From Nocardioidaceae bacterium SCSIO 66511 (GTDB taxonomy: Bacteria > Actinomycetota > Actinomycetes > Propionibacteriales > Nocardioidaceae): a stretch of 64,000 nucleotides of DNA. The translations under genes and the position numbers were made by a program. Below the pieces are notes generated by a model that was given only the letters and a program-made list of their open reading frames with translations, had not been told where the DNA came from and ran no database searches. Below, piece by piece: positions 44,930 through 54,541 of this stretch (the stretch's first letter is position 1; each line of letters opens with the position of its first letter). The stretch lies in the NCBI GenBank assembly GCA_023100825.1, contig CP095846.1:2728001-2792000 (forward strand), read 5' to 3'.

Positions 44930-46363
44930 TTAGTGCCCAGTCCTCTCGTCGGCTCCCAGGTGCCCGCAAGGCGTCGGACCAGATGCAGTATGCCTTGCAT
45001 GCTCGACGAGTTCGCGAGCGACTCGCTGCAGGCCGATCGTCAACGACGCCTTCACCAGGACGACGTCGCGCGGGCGAAGGATCTCCTCGACGACGCGTAC
45101 GGCCTCCGCGGCGTCGCCGGCGCGGTGGATCTCTGCGCCGGTCCAGCCCTCCGTGATCGCCTTGGCCCCGTCGCCGACCAGCACGAGTTCGTCGACACCG
45201 GACTCCGCCGCGAACCGGCCGAGCCGGCGGTGCTCAGCTGCCGCGGACTCGCCCAGCTCACGCATCTCGCCCAGCACGGCGACCGCCCTTCCGCCGTGCG
45301 AGTCGGCGACCGTACGCAAGGTCGCGATCGCCGACCGCATGGAGTCGGGGTTCGCGTTGTACGCGTCGTTGATCAGCACGACGCCGTCGCGCAGCTGATG
45401 ACGCTCGAGCCGGGCCGCAGATGCCGTCGTGGCTGCGTTGAGCGCACCGCCGACGGTTTCGAGCGGCAGTCCGAGCGCGATGGCGGCCGACGCCGCGGCG
45501 GCCGCGTTGGCCGCCTGGTGGAGCCCCAGCATCCGCAGGTGCACACCCACCCGATCGCCGTCGTACGCGAGATCGAAAGTCGGCTCGCCGTCGGCACTCG
45601 CCTGCACTCCCTCGAGCCGCAGCTCGGCGTCCGGGGACTCCCCGAACGTGTGCACGGCAGCGGTGGTCCGGCTCGACATGGCCGAGACGAGCGCATCGTC
45701 GGCGTTCAGCACCGCGTGACCATCCGGCCGCAGCGCCTCGACAAGCTCGCCCTTGGCCGTTGCGATGGCTTCCTTCGAGCCGAACTCGCCGATGTGCGCG
45801 ACGCCGACGTTGACGACGACGGCGACGTCGGGGGGCGCGATTCCGCACAGGTACGCGATGTTGCCGACATGGCGCGCCCCCATCTCGACCACGAGGTAGC
45901 GGGTCTGTTCGTCGGCGCGGGTCACAGTCATGGGTACGCCGAGCTCGTTGTTCAGGTTGCCCGATGTGGCGACCGTCGCACCGTCGGTCTCCAGGATCTG
46001 GCTCAGCAGGTCTTTCGTACTCGTCTTGCCCTGCGAACCGGTGAGCGCGACGATGCGCGCGGACGGAAGTCTGCGTATGACCTCGGCGGCGAACAGCCCG
46101 AGAGCCTCGATGGTGTCGTCGACGACGACGCACGGCGCATCGACTTCGCGTGAGGTCAAGGCGAGCGCGGCACCGGAGCGTACCGCCCCGGCCGCATAGT
46201 CGTTGCCGTCGACGCGTTCTCCGACTACCCCGACGAACAACCCGCCCGCTTCGACCGCCCGCGAGTCGACCTGCGCCGGAGCGGTGACGAGGAGTTCAGG
46301 ATCGGCGCGGTGCAGCCGCCCGCCGACGGCATCGGCGATCTCCGCGGCTCGCATCGGGATCAT
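44930..46363 (-). CDS. murF: UDP-MurNAc-tripeptide--D-Ala-D-Ala ligase
   Basis: 477 residues. Adds D-Ala-D-Ala. N-terminal substrate domain (VDSRAVEAGGLFVGVVGERVDGNDY), ATP loop VALTGSQGKTSTKDLL (near 113), GNLNNELGVP, EMGARHVGNIA and DAYNANPDSM. ATG overlaps the murE stop. The C-terminal end (EHARHTASGPTPCGHLGADERTGH) is poorly conserved in look. Confidence 0.97.
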   Translation of the reverse strand: MIPMRAAEIADAVGGRLHRADPELLVTAPAQVDSRAVEAGGLFVGVVGERVDGNDYAAGAVRSGAALALTSREVDAPCVVVDDTIEALGLFAAEVIRRLPSARIVALTGSQGKTSTKDLLSQILETDGATVATSGNLNNELGVPMTVTRADEQTRYLVVEMGARHVGNIAYLCGIAPPDVAVVVNVGVAHIGEFGSKEAIATAKGELVEALRPDGHAVLNADDALVSAMSSRTTAAVHTFGESPDAELRLEGVQASADGEPTFDLAYDGDRVGVHLRMLGLHQAANAAAAASAAIALGLPLETVGGALNAATTASAARLERHQLRDGVVLINDAYNANPDSMRSAIATLRTVADSHGGRAVAVLGEMRELGESAAAEHRRLGRFAAESGVDELVLVGDGAKAITEGWTGAEIHRAGDAAEAVRVVEEILRPRDVVLVKASLTIGLQRVARELVEHARHTASGPTPCGHLGADERTGH

Positions 46364-47883
46364 CGGGTGCCCGCTCCGTCGAGCGACAACAGAGCGGTAC
46401 GCGCATGCGTCACGTCATCGAACGGATGCACCGTGCCTGCGACCTCCTGGCCCTGCTCATGTCCCTTGCCGGCGATCAGTACACAGTCACCCGGCCGAGC
46501 CAGCGACACCGCCGCGCTGATCGCCGCGCCCCGGTCGCCGGTCTCGTGTATCTCCGCCTCCGCGCCGGCGGCTCCTTCGAGCACGGCGCGTCTGATTGCG
46601 GCGGGATCCTCGCTTCGGGGGTTGTCGTCGGTCACGATCACCACATCGCCGAGCCGGGCGGCGATCTCGCCCATCACCGGCCGCTTGCCCGTGTCTCGGT
46701 CTCCCCCGGCGCCCACGACCACGATCAGCCGACCGGACGTCACGGGCCGGAGCGTGCCGAGGACCGCCTCCAGCGCGTCGGGCTTATGCGCATAGTCGAC
46801 GACGACTTCGAAGTCCTGACCGGCGTCGACCCGCTCCATCCGCCCGGGTACGCCCGGAGATGCGGCGATGCCGGAGCCCGCGGCGGCCGGGTCGAGCCCG
46901 CCGGCCGCAGCAGCGGCGACGACGGCGAGGGCGTTCTCCACGTTGAACGCGCCGGGCAACGGGATGTCGACCTCGACCTCCGATCCGTCGGGTCCGGCGA
47001 AAACGGCGACCGTGCCGGAGGCGCCCGGCTCTGCATGTACGAGGGACCAGTCGGCAGCGCCCTCCGTCGAATAGGTCGTCACCGGAAGCGAGGTGCTCGC
47101 CGCGAGCCGCCGACCGTACGGATCGCCGACGTTGATCACGGCGTGGCTCGCGTGGCGGGGGGTGAACAGCGTCGCCTTTGCGGCGAAGTAGTCCTCGACG
47201 GTGCCGTGGAAGTCGAGGTGGTCGCGTCCGAGATTCAAGAAGACGGCGACGTCGAACACGATGCCGTCGACGCGCCCCTGGACGAGTGCGTGGCTGGAGA
47301 CCTCCATCGCGCATGCCGTCACGCCCTGCTCTCGCATCGCGGCGAAGAGCGCGTGCAACGCGGGCGCCTCCGGCGTCGTGAGGGCCGTACGTACCGCCCT
47401 GCCGGCTATCCGGGTGCCGATCGTGCCGACGACCGCTGGTGTGTGACCGGCGGCGACCAGGGCGGGCTCGGCGAGCCGGGTGACCGTCGTCTTGCCTTGC
47501 GTACCGGTGACGCCGATCGTCAGCATCGCCGCGGCCGGTTGCTCGTACACCAGCGCGGCAAGGTCGCCGAGTGCCGCGCGCGGTGTCTCGATCACCAGCA
47601 CGGGTACGGCCGTCTCTCCGATGATCTCGGCACCGTCCGGATCGGTCAGGATCGCTGCAACGCCCGCTTCGACGGCGTCGGTCGCATACCGCGCGCCATG
47701 CGTACGAGCGCCGGGCAACGCGGCATACAGGTCTCCGGGTGCGACGGCATTCGAGGCGAGGCTGACTCCCGTCACCTCCCCCGGAACCGGGGGCAGGTCG
47801 AGCGCCGAGCAGATCGCGCTCAGCGGCACCGGCTCGACGCGACGAGGCCGGCTACTCGCCAGGTCTGCGGACTCCGGGGTCAT
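46360..47883 (-). CDS. murE: UDP-MurNAc-dipeptide--diaminopimelate ligase
   Basis: 507 residues. Adds the third stem amino acid. ATP loop GVTGTQGKTTVTRL (near 122), EVSSHALVQGRVDGI, FLNLGRDHLDFHGT, VVVDYAHKPDAL, and DDNPRSEDP, the DNPR motif linked with diaminopimelate substrates. Whether LL- or meso-DAP is used cannot be read from this. 68 bp downstream of ftsI. Confidence 0.96.
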   Translation of the reverse strand: MTPESADLASSRPRRVEPVPLSAICSALDLPPVPGEVTGVSLASNAVAPGDLYAALPGARTHGARYATDAVEAGVAAILTDPDGAEIIGETAVPVLVIETPRAALGDLAALVYEQPAAAMLTIGVTGTQGKTTVTRLAEPALVAAGHTPAVVGTIGTRIAGRAVRTALTTPEAPALHALFAAMREQGVTACAMEVSSHALVQGRVDGIVFDVAVFLNLGRDHLDFHGTVEDYFAAKATLFTPRHASHAVINVGDPYGRRLAASTSLPVTTYSTEGAADWSLVHAEPGASGTVAVFAGPDGSEVEVDIPLPGAFNVENALAVVAAAAAGGLDPAAAGSGIAASPGVPGRMERVDAGQDFEVVVDYAHKPDALEAVLGTLRPVTSGRLIVVVGAGGDRDTGKRPVMGEIAARLGDVVIVTDDNPRSEDPAAIRRAVLEGAAGAEAEIHETGDRGAAISAAVSLARPGDCVLIAGKGHEQGQEVAGTVHPFDDVTHARTALLSLDGAGTR

Positions 47884-47951
47884 CGACTACCTTCCTGCGG
47901 ACGGGGTGCCGTACTACGCGGTTGCCATTCTCCGAGCGCCCGAGCCTATCG

Positions 47952-49712
47952 TCACCAGTACAACGGCGTCCGAGGCGTCCGGGAACCCGTCGGAGCGACT
48001 CCGTAGCGCTCGAGAGCCGCGCGCATCACATCGTGGAAGACCGGCCCCGCGTCACCGCTTCCCGACCCTCCGCCGGCCGGGTTGTCGAGGACGACGTAGG
48101 TGAGGAACCGCGGATCGTCGGCCGGTGCGAACCCGGCGAACGAGACGGTGTTCTGACCGCGAACGTAGTTGCCGGTATCGGGATCCACTCGCCACGCCGT
48201 GCCCGTCTTACCGGCAGTGCGGTAACCCGCGATCTTCGTGTCGGTGGCCGTGCCGCCGGGGTTCGTCACGCTCTCCATCATCTTGGTGACCTGTTTGGCC
48301 GCCTTCTCGGAGACGACCCGATGCTGCTCGGGCTCGGGCGCCGGCGTCTCCTCGCCGTCGGCGTCGACGAACCCGGACACGATGCTCGGCTCGTTGTAAA
48401 CACCGCCGTTCGCGATGGCCTCGATCGCCGATGCCTCCTGCATCGCGGTCACCGAGATGCCCTGGCCGAACGCGATGGTCGCGTGCTGCGCATCGCTCCA
48501 GTCGTCGGGGTCGGCGAGAATGCCGCCGGACTCGCCCGGCATCCCGACTCCGGTCGGCTCGCCGAAGCCGAAGTCCTCGAGGTACGAATGCATCTTCGCG
48601 TTGCTCATCTGCTGCGCCAGCGTCACCGTGCCCATGTTCGACGAACGCGCGATGATCCCGGCCGCGGTCATGTTCAAGGTGCCGTGTGCCCAGTAGTCAC
48701 CGATGGTGAAGCCGTCGAGTGTCATCGACCCCGGCACCTTGACCTTCGTACGCGCGTTGACGAGACCCTGATCGGCGAGGGCGGCCATCGTGACGACCTT
48801 CTGTACGCTGCCCGGCTCGTAGACGTTCTGTACAGCGCGCGCGTTCATGTTCTCCGACGTGATCGACGACGGGTCATTCGCATCGAAGGTCGGCAGCTGG
48901 GACAGCGACAGCACCTCCCCCGTCTTCACGTCCTTGACGATCGCGACTCCCCAGTCAGAGCTGGTCTCCTGAATCGCCTGCTTCAACCGCTGCTGGGTGT
49001 ACCACTGCAGATCGCGGTCGATCGTCGTGACGACGTCGGTGCCGGGTTGAGGCTCCTTGACCGTGCTGTCGGCGAGCGGGATCCGTTCACCCGACGGCGA
49101 GACCTCGTAGGTCGCCTCGCCGTCCTCGCCGCGGAGCTCGTCGTCGTACTGGCGCTCGAGCCCGGCGCCGCCCTTGCCGTCGGCGTTGACCAGCCCGAGC
49201 GTGTTCGCCGCGAGGGTGTCTCCCGGGTACGTACGCAGCGGCTCACGTTGGGTGAACACACCGGTCAGTCCCGCGGTCTCCACCGCCTCGACGGCCTTAT
49301 CGGCCTTCCACGTCGGCACCTGATGCGCGAGGTAGACGAACTGCGTGTCGGGAGCGCGAAGCTTCTCGACGAGGTCGAAGTAGTCGAGATCGAGGCGCTG
49401 GGCCAGGATCTTCGCGATCGCCGTCGCGTCATCATCGGTCATCGTCGGATCGGCGGTGATCGCCCGTGCATCGACGCTCGAAGCGAGCGCCGCGCCGTCG
49501 CGGTCGAGAATCTCACCGCGTTCCGCGTGCAGCGCGATCCTCTGGGTGCCCTCCTCGGCCGCCTTGGCGGCGTACGCGTTGGCGTCTACTCCTTGCAGCT
49601 GGAACAACCGCGCCGCGAACACCGACAGCAGAATGGCGATGACGACCAGGCACAGCCGCAGCCGCGTGACCGTGGCCCGAGGCGGCCGGGAGCTGTTCGT
49701 ACGCGGGCTCAT
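47952..49712 (-). CDS. ftsI: Septal class B penicillin-binding protein (PBP3)
   Basis: 586 residues. Transpeptidase of the division septum, partner of FtsW. One N-terminal membrane helix (about 17-38), pedestal with RGEILDRDGAALASSV, and the transpeptidase motifs SVQK in YEPGSVQKVV (catalytic Ser, near 295), RSSN (SxN), and GYRTAGKTGTAWR (KTG). No PASTA domain. ATG overlaps the ftsL stop. Confidence 0.96.
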   Translation of the reverse strand: MSPRTNSSRPPRATVTRLRLCLVVIAILLSVFAARLFQLQGVDANAYAAKAAEEGTQRIALHAERGEILDRDGAALASSVDARAITADPTMTDDDATAIAKILAQRLDLDYFDLVEKLRAPDTQFVYLAHQVPTWKADKAVEAVETAGLTGVFTQREPLRTYPGDTLAANTLGLVNADGKGGAGLERQYDDELRGEDGEATYEVSPSGERIPLADSTVKEPQPGTDVVTTIDRDLQWYTQQRLKQAIQETSSDWGVAIVKDVKTGEVLSLSQLPTFDANDPSSITSENMNARAVQNVYEPGSVQKVVTMAALADQGLVNARTKVKVPGSMTLDGFTIGDYWAHGTLNMTAAGIIARSSNMGTVTLAQQMSNAKMHSYLEDFGFGEPTGVGMPGESGGILADPDDWSDAQHATIAFGQGISVTAMQEASAIEAIANGGVYNEPSIVSGFVDADGEETPAPEPEQHRVVSEKAAKQVTKMMESVTNPGGTATDTKIAGYRTAGKTGTAWRVDPDTGNYVRGQNTVSFAGFAPADDPRFLTYVVLDNPAGGGSGSGDAGPVFHDVMRAALERYGVAPTGSRTPRTPLYW

Positions 49713-50296
49713 CGGCGGCCTCCTCTGCGGTCTGACCCACGGTCGGGTTGGTTGTCGTCCGGCTTCTTGTTGTCCGGCTTGTTGTTATCCGGCTTCTTGT
49801 TATCCGGCTTCTTGTTCTCGGGCTTGTCGTTCTCGTCGCCGTCCTGCCCGACGGGATCGTCGTTCTCGTGCCCGGTGCCGGTGAGACCGGGAAGGTTCGT
49901 ACCCGGCAGCGCCGGACTCGGATGGCCGCTCACCTCCCCGCTGGGAAGACGCAGGAACGCCGGAGAGGCGTTCGGGACCATCCCCAACCTGGCGGCCTCG
50001 CTCGCGATCCGATCCGGGCTCGACAGGCCCTGCACTTCCAGGGTCAGCGCCTGTTCACGGGTCTGCAGGTCCGCCGCCTTCTCCTGCATGGCGGTCAGCT
50101 CGAACGCGCGCCGCTGCATGCTCGTGTTGATCAGCAGCAGGCCGACCAACCCGACCGCGAGCAGCGCTACGACGAGTACGACGAACGGCGCCCGCGGCCG
50201 GCGAGCACCCACCGACCGGACGATGCGCAACGGGCGGCGCGGCGCCGGCGCTTGCCTCGACGGCCGAGCCCTCGCGGGTCCGTGCAGCGGAGTCAT
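49709..50296 (-). CDS. ftsL: FtsL-like divisome protein with repetitive acidic/basic tail
   Basis: 195 residues. Basic cytosolic part (1-37), one membrane helix (about 38-57), coiled coil (60-95: [30 protein letters not shown]), [16 protein letters not shown], then an extracellular tail (about 120-195) with repeats such as [16 protein letters not shown]. Place between rsmH and ftsI and topology fit FtsL; sequence of this family is weakly conserved. The tail has no known role and makes the protein longer than usual. Confidence 0.85.
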   Translation of the reverse strand: MTPLHGPARARPSRQAPAPRRPLRIVRSVGARRPRAPFVVLVVALLAVGLVGLLLINTSMQRRAFELTAMQEKAADLQTREQALTLEVQGLSSPDRIASEAARLGMVPNASPAFLRLPSGEVSGHPSPALPGTNLPGLTGTGHENDDPVGQDGDENDKPENKKPDNKKPDNNKPDNKKPDDNQPDRGSDRRGGRR

Positions 50297-51264
50297 CGCG
50301 ACCCCCGATCGACCTCGGCGATCCGTTCGGCCACGCGTACTCGCACCGAACGGGCACGAGAGTTCTCGTCGACCTCGGCGTCGGCTGCTTGCTCCGCTCC
50401 CCTGGTCACCAACCGGTATGCCGGCTTGAGCTCCGGAGGCACCACCGGCAGATCCGGCGGCGCCTGCGACTCGGTCACGGCCGCGAACGCGCGCTTGACG
50501 ATGCGGTCCTCGAGAGAGTGGTACGCCATCGAGACGACGCGTCCGCCCGGAGCGAGGACGTCGAGTGCGGCCGGTACTGCTCGTCGGAGCACCGCGAGCT
50601 CGTCGTTGACCTCGATTCGCAGAGCCTGGAACGTTCGCTTCGCCGGGTTGCCTCCCGTACGCCGGGCAGGCGCCGGAATCTGCTCGCGGATGAGCGTCAC
50701 GAGCCGCTCACTGGTGGAGAACGGCGCGGAGGCACGCTCGCGCACCACTGCATCGGCGATCCTCCGAGCGAACCGCTCCTCGCCGTACTCCCTCAGGATC
50801 CGGGCAAGCTCGACCGCGGAGTAGGTGTTGAGCACCTCGGCCGCGGTCAGCGACGAGTCGCCCATCCGCATGTCGAGGGGGGCATCTTGTGCGTACGAGA
50901 ATCCACGGTCAGGTCGATCGAGCTGCATCGACGACACCCCGAGGTCGAGCAGCACGCCGTCGGCCGCGTCGAACCCGTTCGACTCCAGCACGTCGCCGAT
51001 CCGGTCGTACGTGGTCTCGGCGGTCGTCAGCCGGTCGGCGTACGGGGCCAACCGTTCGCGGGCGAGGGCCAGCGCGGCGGGATCCCGGTCGATGCCGACC
51101 AGGTGTACGTCCGGGAAGCGGGTGAGCACCGCCTCGGCATGCCCGCCGAGGCCGAGTGTCGCGTCGACGACGACGGGCGAACTCGTGCTCGTAACGGCGG
51201 GCTCGAGCAGTTCGAGCACCCGGTCGAGCATGACCGGAACGTGCGCGTCCATGAGCGAAGTCAT
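50293..51264 (-). CDS. rsmH: 16S rRNA (cytosine-1402-N4) methyltransferase
   Basis: 323 residues from ATG 51264 (or 319 from ATG 51252, MDAHVPVML). Seen: [16 protein letters not shown] loop [71 protein letters not shown], and [11 protein letters not shown]-type [15 protein letters not shown]. Methylates C1402 in the ribosomal P site. Start choice is uncertain; a frame to 51324 has no support. The 263 bp to mraZ contain no gene I can support. Confidence 0.95.
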   Translation of the reverse strand: MTSLMDAHVPVMLDRVLELLEPAVTSTSSPVVVDATLGLGGHAEAVLTRFPDVHLVGIDRDPAALALARERLAPYADRLTTAETTYDRIGDVLESNGFDAADGVLLDLGVSSMQLDRPDRGFSYAQDAPLDMRMGDSSLTAAEVLNTYSAVELARILREYGEERFARRIADAVVRERASAPFSTSERLVTLIREQIPAPARRTGGNPAKRTFQALRIEVNDELAVLRRAVPAALDVLAPGGRVVSMAYHSLEDRIVKRAFAAVTESQAPPDLPVVPPELKPAYRLVTRGAEQAADAEVDENSRARSVRVRVAERIAEVDRGSR

Positions 51265-51527
51265 CTCGCCACTTCGCGCACAGCAGCGCCAGGCGTGGCA
51301 GGCCGGATTCCGCCCCGAGAACACTCGCGCTTCCTGCGCAGTGCGGTTGCGACCACCATGTTCGACCCCTTGTGAGTGCGGTACGTGTGTGACTTCGTCC
51401 GACCAGGTCCCCGTCCGCTTGTCCGGGAAGTACGCGATCTGGCGCCGGGGAAGGTGCGTCAGAGAGCGGTAACAAGCGGACTGGAGACCTCATCGGACGA
51501 CGTCGAAACGTCGACTCGCGCGAAGCG

Positions 51528-51962
51528 CTACTCGATTCCCGGCATCACCTCTTCGGACATCTGCGCGTACGACTCCTCGGTGGCGGCGGCGTATCGCTCC
51601 CATGCGCCGGCGTCCCAGATCTCGACGCGATCCATCGCACCGATCGCGACACAGTCGCGCTCGAGCGAGGCCCACGTACGAAGCACGGGAGGAATGGTGA
51701 TGCGGCCCTGCTTGTCGGGCGTCTCCTCCGCGGCCCCGCTGAACAGCATCCGCTGGAAGTCACGGTTGGCGCGTTTGGTGAACGACGCCTTCTGCGCTTG
51801 GCGGGTGAGGGCGGCGAAGTCCTCGAGGCTCCAGACGTAAACGCAGTGTTCCTGCCCCTTGGTGAGCACCAGACCCTCCTTCAGCTGATCCCGAAACTTG
51901 GCCGGCAAAAAGAGCCGGCCCTTGTCGTCGAGGCGCGGGGTGTGAGTGCCGAAGAAGGCCAT
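51528..51962 (-). CDS. mraZ: MraZ, transcriptional repressor of the dcw cluster
   Basis: 144 residues from ATG 51962, with GGAGGAGCG before it. Two AbrB-like SpoVT/MraZ halves: FGTHTPRLDDKGRLFLPAKFRDQL (4-27) and AEETPDKQGRITIPPVLRTWASL (near 75-97), each with the DxxGR motif. MraZ binds direct GTGG/TGGG repeats in its own promoter; four such boxes in 10-bp phase lie just upstream. First gene of the dcw run, divergent from the MoxR gene. Confidence 0.97.
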   Translation of the reverse strand: MAFFGTHTPRLDDKGRLFLPAKFRDQLKEGLVLTKGQEHCVYVWSLEDFAALTRQAQKASFTKRANRDFQRMLFSGAAEETPDKQGRITIPPVLRTWASLERDCVAIGAMDRVEIWDAGAWERYAAATEESYAQMSEEVMPGIE

Positions 51963-51990
51963 CGCTCCTCCAACCTCATCCCCGTTTCCT

Positions 51991-52024
51991 CCACTTCGCG
52001 CCACTGTACCCCACGATCCACCAC
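51991..52024 (-). promoter_or_regulatory. MraZ box array
   Basis: CCAC on plus (GTGG on minus) begins at 51991, 52001, 52011 and 52021, an exact 10-bp period, ending about 30 nt before the mraZ start. Fits the known mode of MraZ, a ring that reads direct repeats along one DNA face. A weaker CCAA follows at 52031. Confidence 0.7.
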
Positions 52025-52227
52025 GATCAACCAACTCGCCGCAACGGGCGCGCCGACGTTCCCCGGTTTCTCGGGCCGAATCCGGGGTGGAGGATGGTGG
52101 AGCGGATTTCGCTGCCGGCGCGATACACGCTCGGTAACGATCTGAGTCATCCGCACGGGTTGTCGTTGAGGCGTTTGCAAGACCCTGAGAGGATCGAGGT
52201 CATATCCGAGGATCGATGGAGGGACCT

Positions 52228-53256
52228 GTGACGGTCACCGGCGTGACACCGCCCGAGCCGGCGCGCAAAGCGGGAGCACTCGGCGCGCTCGAAGACGTCT
52301 CCGCCAGGCTGGAGCAGTCGATCGCGCACGTCATCGAAGGCAAGTCCGACGTCGTACGCTCCGCACTCACCGTGCTGCTGGCCGGCGGACACCTGTTGAT
52401 CGAGGACGTCCCCGGCGTCGGCAAGACGATGCTGAGCAAAGCGCTCGCGCGATCGATCGACGGCACGGTGCGACGCATCCAGTTCACGCCCGACCTTCTC
52501 CCCAGCGATGTGACGGGCGTATCGATCTTCAACCAGAGCACCCGCGAGTTCGAGTTCCGCCCAGGCGGCGTCTTCTCGAACATCGTGGTTGGCGACGAGA
52601 TCAACCGCGCTTCGCCGAAGACGCAGTCCGCACTATTGGAGTGCATGGAGGAGCGACAGGTCACGGTCGACAACTCCACCTACCACCTCGACGACCCGTT
52701 CATGGTCATCGCGACCCAGAACCCGATCGAGATGGAGGGCACGTACCCCCTTCCCGAGGCGCAACGTGACCGTTTCATGGCCCGGCTGTCGATGGGCTAC
52801 CCCGTCGAGCGGGCAGAGCTGGCGATGCTCGACTCCCACGCCGGGCGTGATCCACTCAGCGACCTCGAGCCCGTCACCGACGCCGCCGAGGTCGCGAAGA
52901 TGATCTCGCTCGTCACCGAGGTGTTCGTCTCCCAAGGCGTTCAGCGATACGTCATCGCCCTCGTCACGGCGACCCGGCAGTCCAGCGAGCTACGCCTCGG
53001 TGCATCACCCCGCGCCGCTTTGCATCTCGTACGCGCTGCCAAGGCGCACGCCGCTCTCGACCGGCGCGAGTACGTCATCCCCGACGACATCCAGCGGCTG
53101 GTCCTGCCGGTGCTCGGCCATCGAGTGCTGATGACTCCCGACGCGGCCATGGGCGGTCGCCGCAACGAAGACGTACTGCGCTCGATCCTGGAGCAGGTGC
53201 CGGTGCCCGAGTCCGGTCGCGACCCCGGGCCACAGAACGTCGCACCGAGGCGCTGA
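52228..53256 (+). CDS. MoxR-family AAA+ ATPase
   Basis: 342 residues from GTG 52228, which has GGAGGG 4-5 nt upstream; ATG 52216 in frame would turn that site into coding sequence. Walker A EDVPGVGKTML (near 67), Walker B VVGDEINRASPKTQSALLECM, sensor 1 VIATQNPIEMEGTYPLPEAQRDRF. MoxR ATPases act as chaperones for DUF58/VWA proteins, one of which follows after 7 bp. Region 52025-52215 should hold the promoter; nothing clear is seen. Confidence 0.93.
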   Translation: MTVTGVTPPEPARKAGALGALEDVSARLEQSIAHVIEGKSDVVRSALTVLLAGGHLLIEDVPGVGKTMLSKALARSIDGTVRRIQFTPDLLPSDVTGVSIFNQSTREFEFRPGGVFSNIVVGDEINRASPKTQSALLECMEERQVTVDNSTYHLDDPFMVIATQNPIEMEGTYPLPEAQRDRFMARLSMGYPVERAELAMLDSHAGRDPLSDLEPVTDAAEVAKMISLVTEVFVSQGVQRYVIALVTATRQSSELRLGASPRAALHLVRAAKAHAALDRREYVIPDDIQRLVLPVLGHRVLMTPDAAMGGRRNEDVLRSILEQVPVPESGRDPGPQNVAPRR

Positions 53257-53263
53257 CTACCGG

Positions 53264-54541
53264 ATGCGTGAGTCGCTGGCCGCCATGACCGTTCGCGGAC
53301 GGGCCTTCCTCGCCGCAGGCATCACGACCACGGTCTGCTCGATCCTGCTCGGTTTCGATGCCCTCATGCGGGTTGGCATCCTTGCGATCGCGCTACCGCT
53401 GCTCACGGCGGTGCTGGTCAGCCGTGCCCGCTACCGGCTGATGGCGCATCGCAGCATCGCGCCGACCCGGATCTCGGTCGGACAGGACGCCACCGTCTCA
53501 CTCGCCCTCGTCAACGAGGGCCGGATGCCGATGGGCCTGCTGCTGTTCGAGGACCACGTGCCGTACGCACTGGGTCGTCCGGCGCGGTTCACCGTCGACC
53601 ACATGAGCTCGCGTTGGCATCAGGACCTCACCTACACCGTCCGGTCGAGCGTACGGGGCCAGTTCAGTGTCGGTCCGCTGTCGGTACGCGTATCCGACCC
53701 GTTCGGGTTCATCGCCCTCAAGCGTTCGTTCACGGTGACCTCGGAGCTGATGGTCACTCCCCCCATCGTGACCCTGCATCCACAAGATCTCACCGGCGAG
53801 TGGTCGGGCACGGGCGAGCGTCGACCCCGCGCGTTCTCGGTCGGCAGCGCCGAGGACGTCACCGTGCGCGAGTACCGCCGCGGCGACGACCTTCGCAGGG
53901 TCCACTGGCGCAGCAGCGCCCACGCGGGCGAGTTGATGGTGCGCCGCGAAGAGCAGCCCTGGCAGAGCCGAGCGACGGTCGTCCTCGACACTCGACGCTC
54001 CGCACACGCGGGGTCGGGCTCGGAGTCGTCGCTGGAATGGTGCGTCACCGCCGCTGCCTCGATCTGTGTGCACCTCGCCCGCGCAGGATTCGCAGTTCGA
54101 CTGGTCACCGACCATCCCGAGGTGGAGGTCAGTGCCTGGGCCGACAACGCGGTCGAGCCGTACGAGCAGACCGGGCCGATTCTCGACCAGTTGGCCATCA
54201 TCGGCCCGTCGCCGTACGCCGACCTCGACCATGCCGCGTCCAACGTCTCCTCCCAACCCGGACTCGTGATCGCCCTACTCGGCGCCTCTTCGGCGCACGA
54301 CCTGGGCAATCTCTCGCGGCTGACCCCGACCGGCAGCCGGGCGATGTTGATGCTGCTCGACACCGCGTCCTGGACGACGGGGCCGCGGGTCCCCGGCGAC
54401 GATGTCGACCGGCAGCTCCGGCTGATGCGCGCGAGCGGCTGGTCGGCGATCCCGGTCGGCCCTGCCGACTCCGTATCGTCGGCATGGGACGAGCTCGCCA
54501 AGTCCGGCGCACCGACGGGTAGCTCGATGGCGGCGCGATGA
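53264..54541 (+). CDS. DUF58 protein
   Basis: 425 residues. Two N-terminal membrane helices (about 13-50), a beta domain, and the DUF58 signature VREYRRGDDLRRVHWRSSA (near 205) followed by HAGELMVRREEQPW. A von Willebrand-like fold follows. Works with the MoxR gene before it and the transglutaminase after it; this trio is widespread and probably concerns envelope assembly, but substrates are unknown. Its stop overlaps the next start (ATGA). Confidence 0.92.
   Translation: MRESLAAMTVRGRAFLAAGITTTVCSILLGFDALMRVGILAIALPLLTAVLVSRARYRLMAHRSIAPTRISVGQDATVSLALVNEGRMPMGLLLFEDHVPYALGRPARFTVDHMSSRWHQDLTYTVRSSVRGQFSVGPLSVRVSDPFGFIALKRSFTVTSELMVTPPIVTLHPQDLTGEWSGTGERRPRAFSVGSAEDVTVREYRRGDDLRRVHWRSSAHAGELMVRREEQPWQSRATVVLDTRRSAHAGSGSESSLEWCVTAAASICVHLARAGFAVRLVTDHPEVEVSAWADNAVEPYEQTGPILDQLAIIGPSPYADLDHAASNVSSQPGLVIALLGASSAHDLGNLSRLTPTGSRAMLMLLDTASWTTGPRVPGDDVDRQLRLMRASGWSAIPVGPADSVSSAWDELAKSGAPTGSSMAAR

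Noticed and set aside
41880-50429. Very long plus-strand open frames opposite the mur/fts genes (475, 620, 533 and 835 residues)
   Set aside because: They are antisense shadows of GC-rich genes with clear family motifs on the minus strand; their proteins are Arg/Asp/Gly-rich with no domains.
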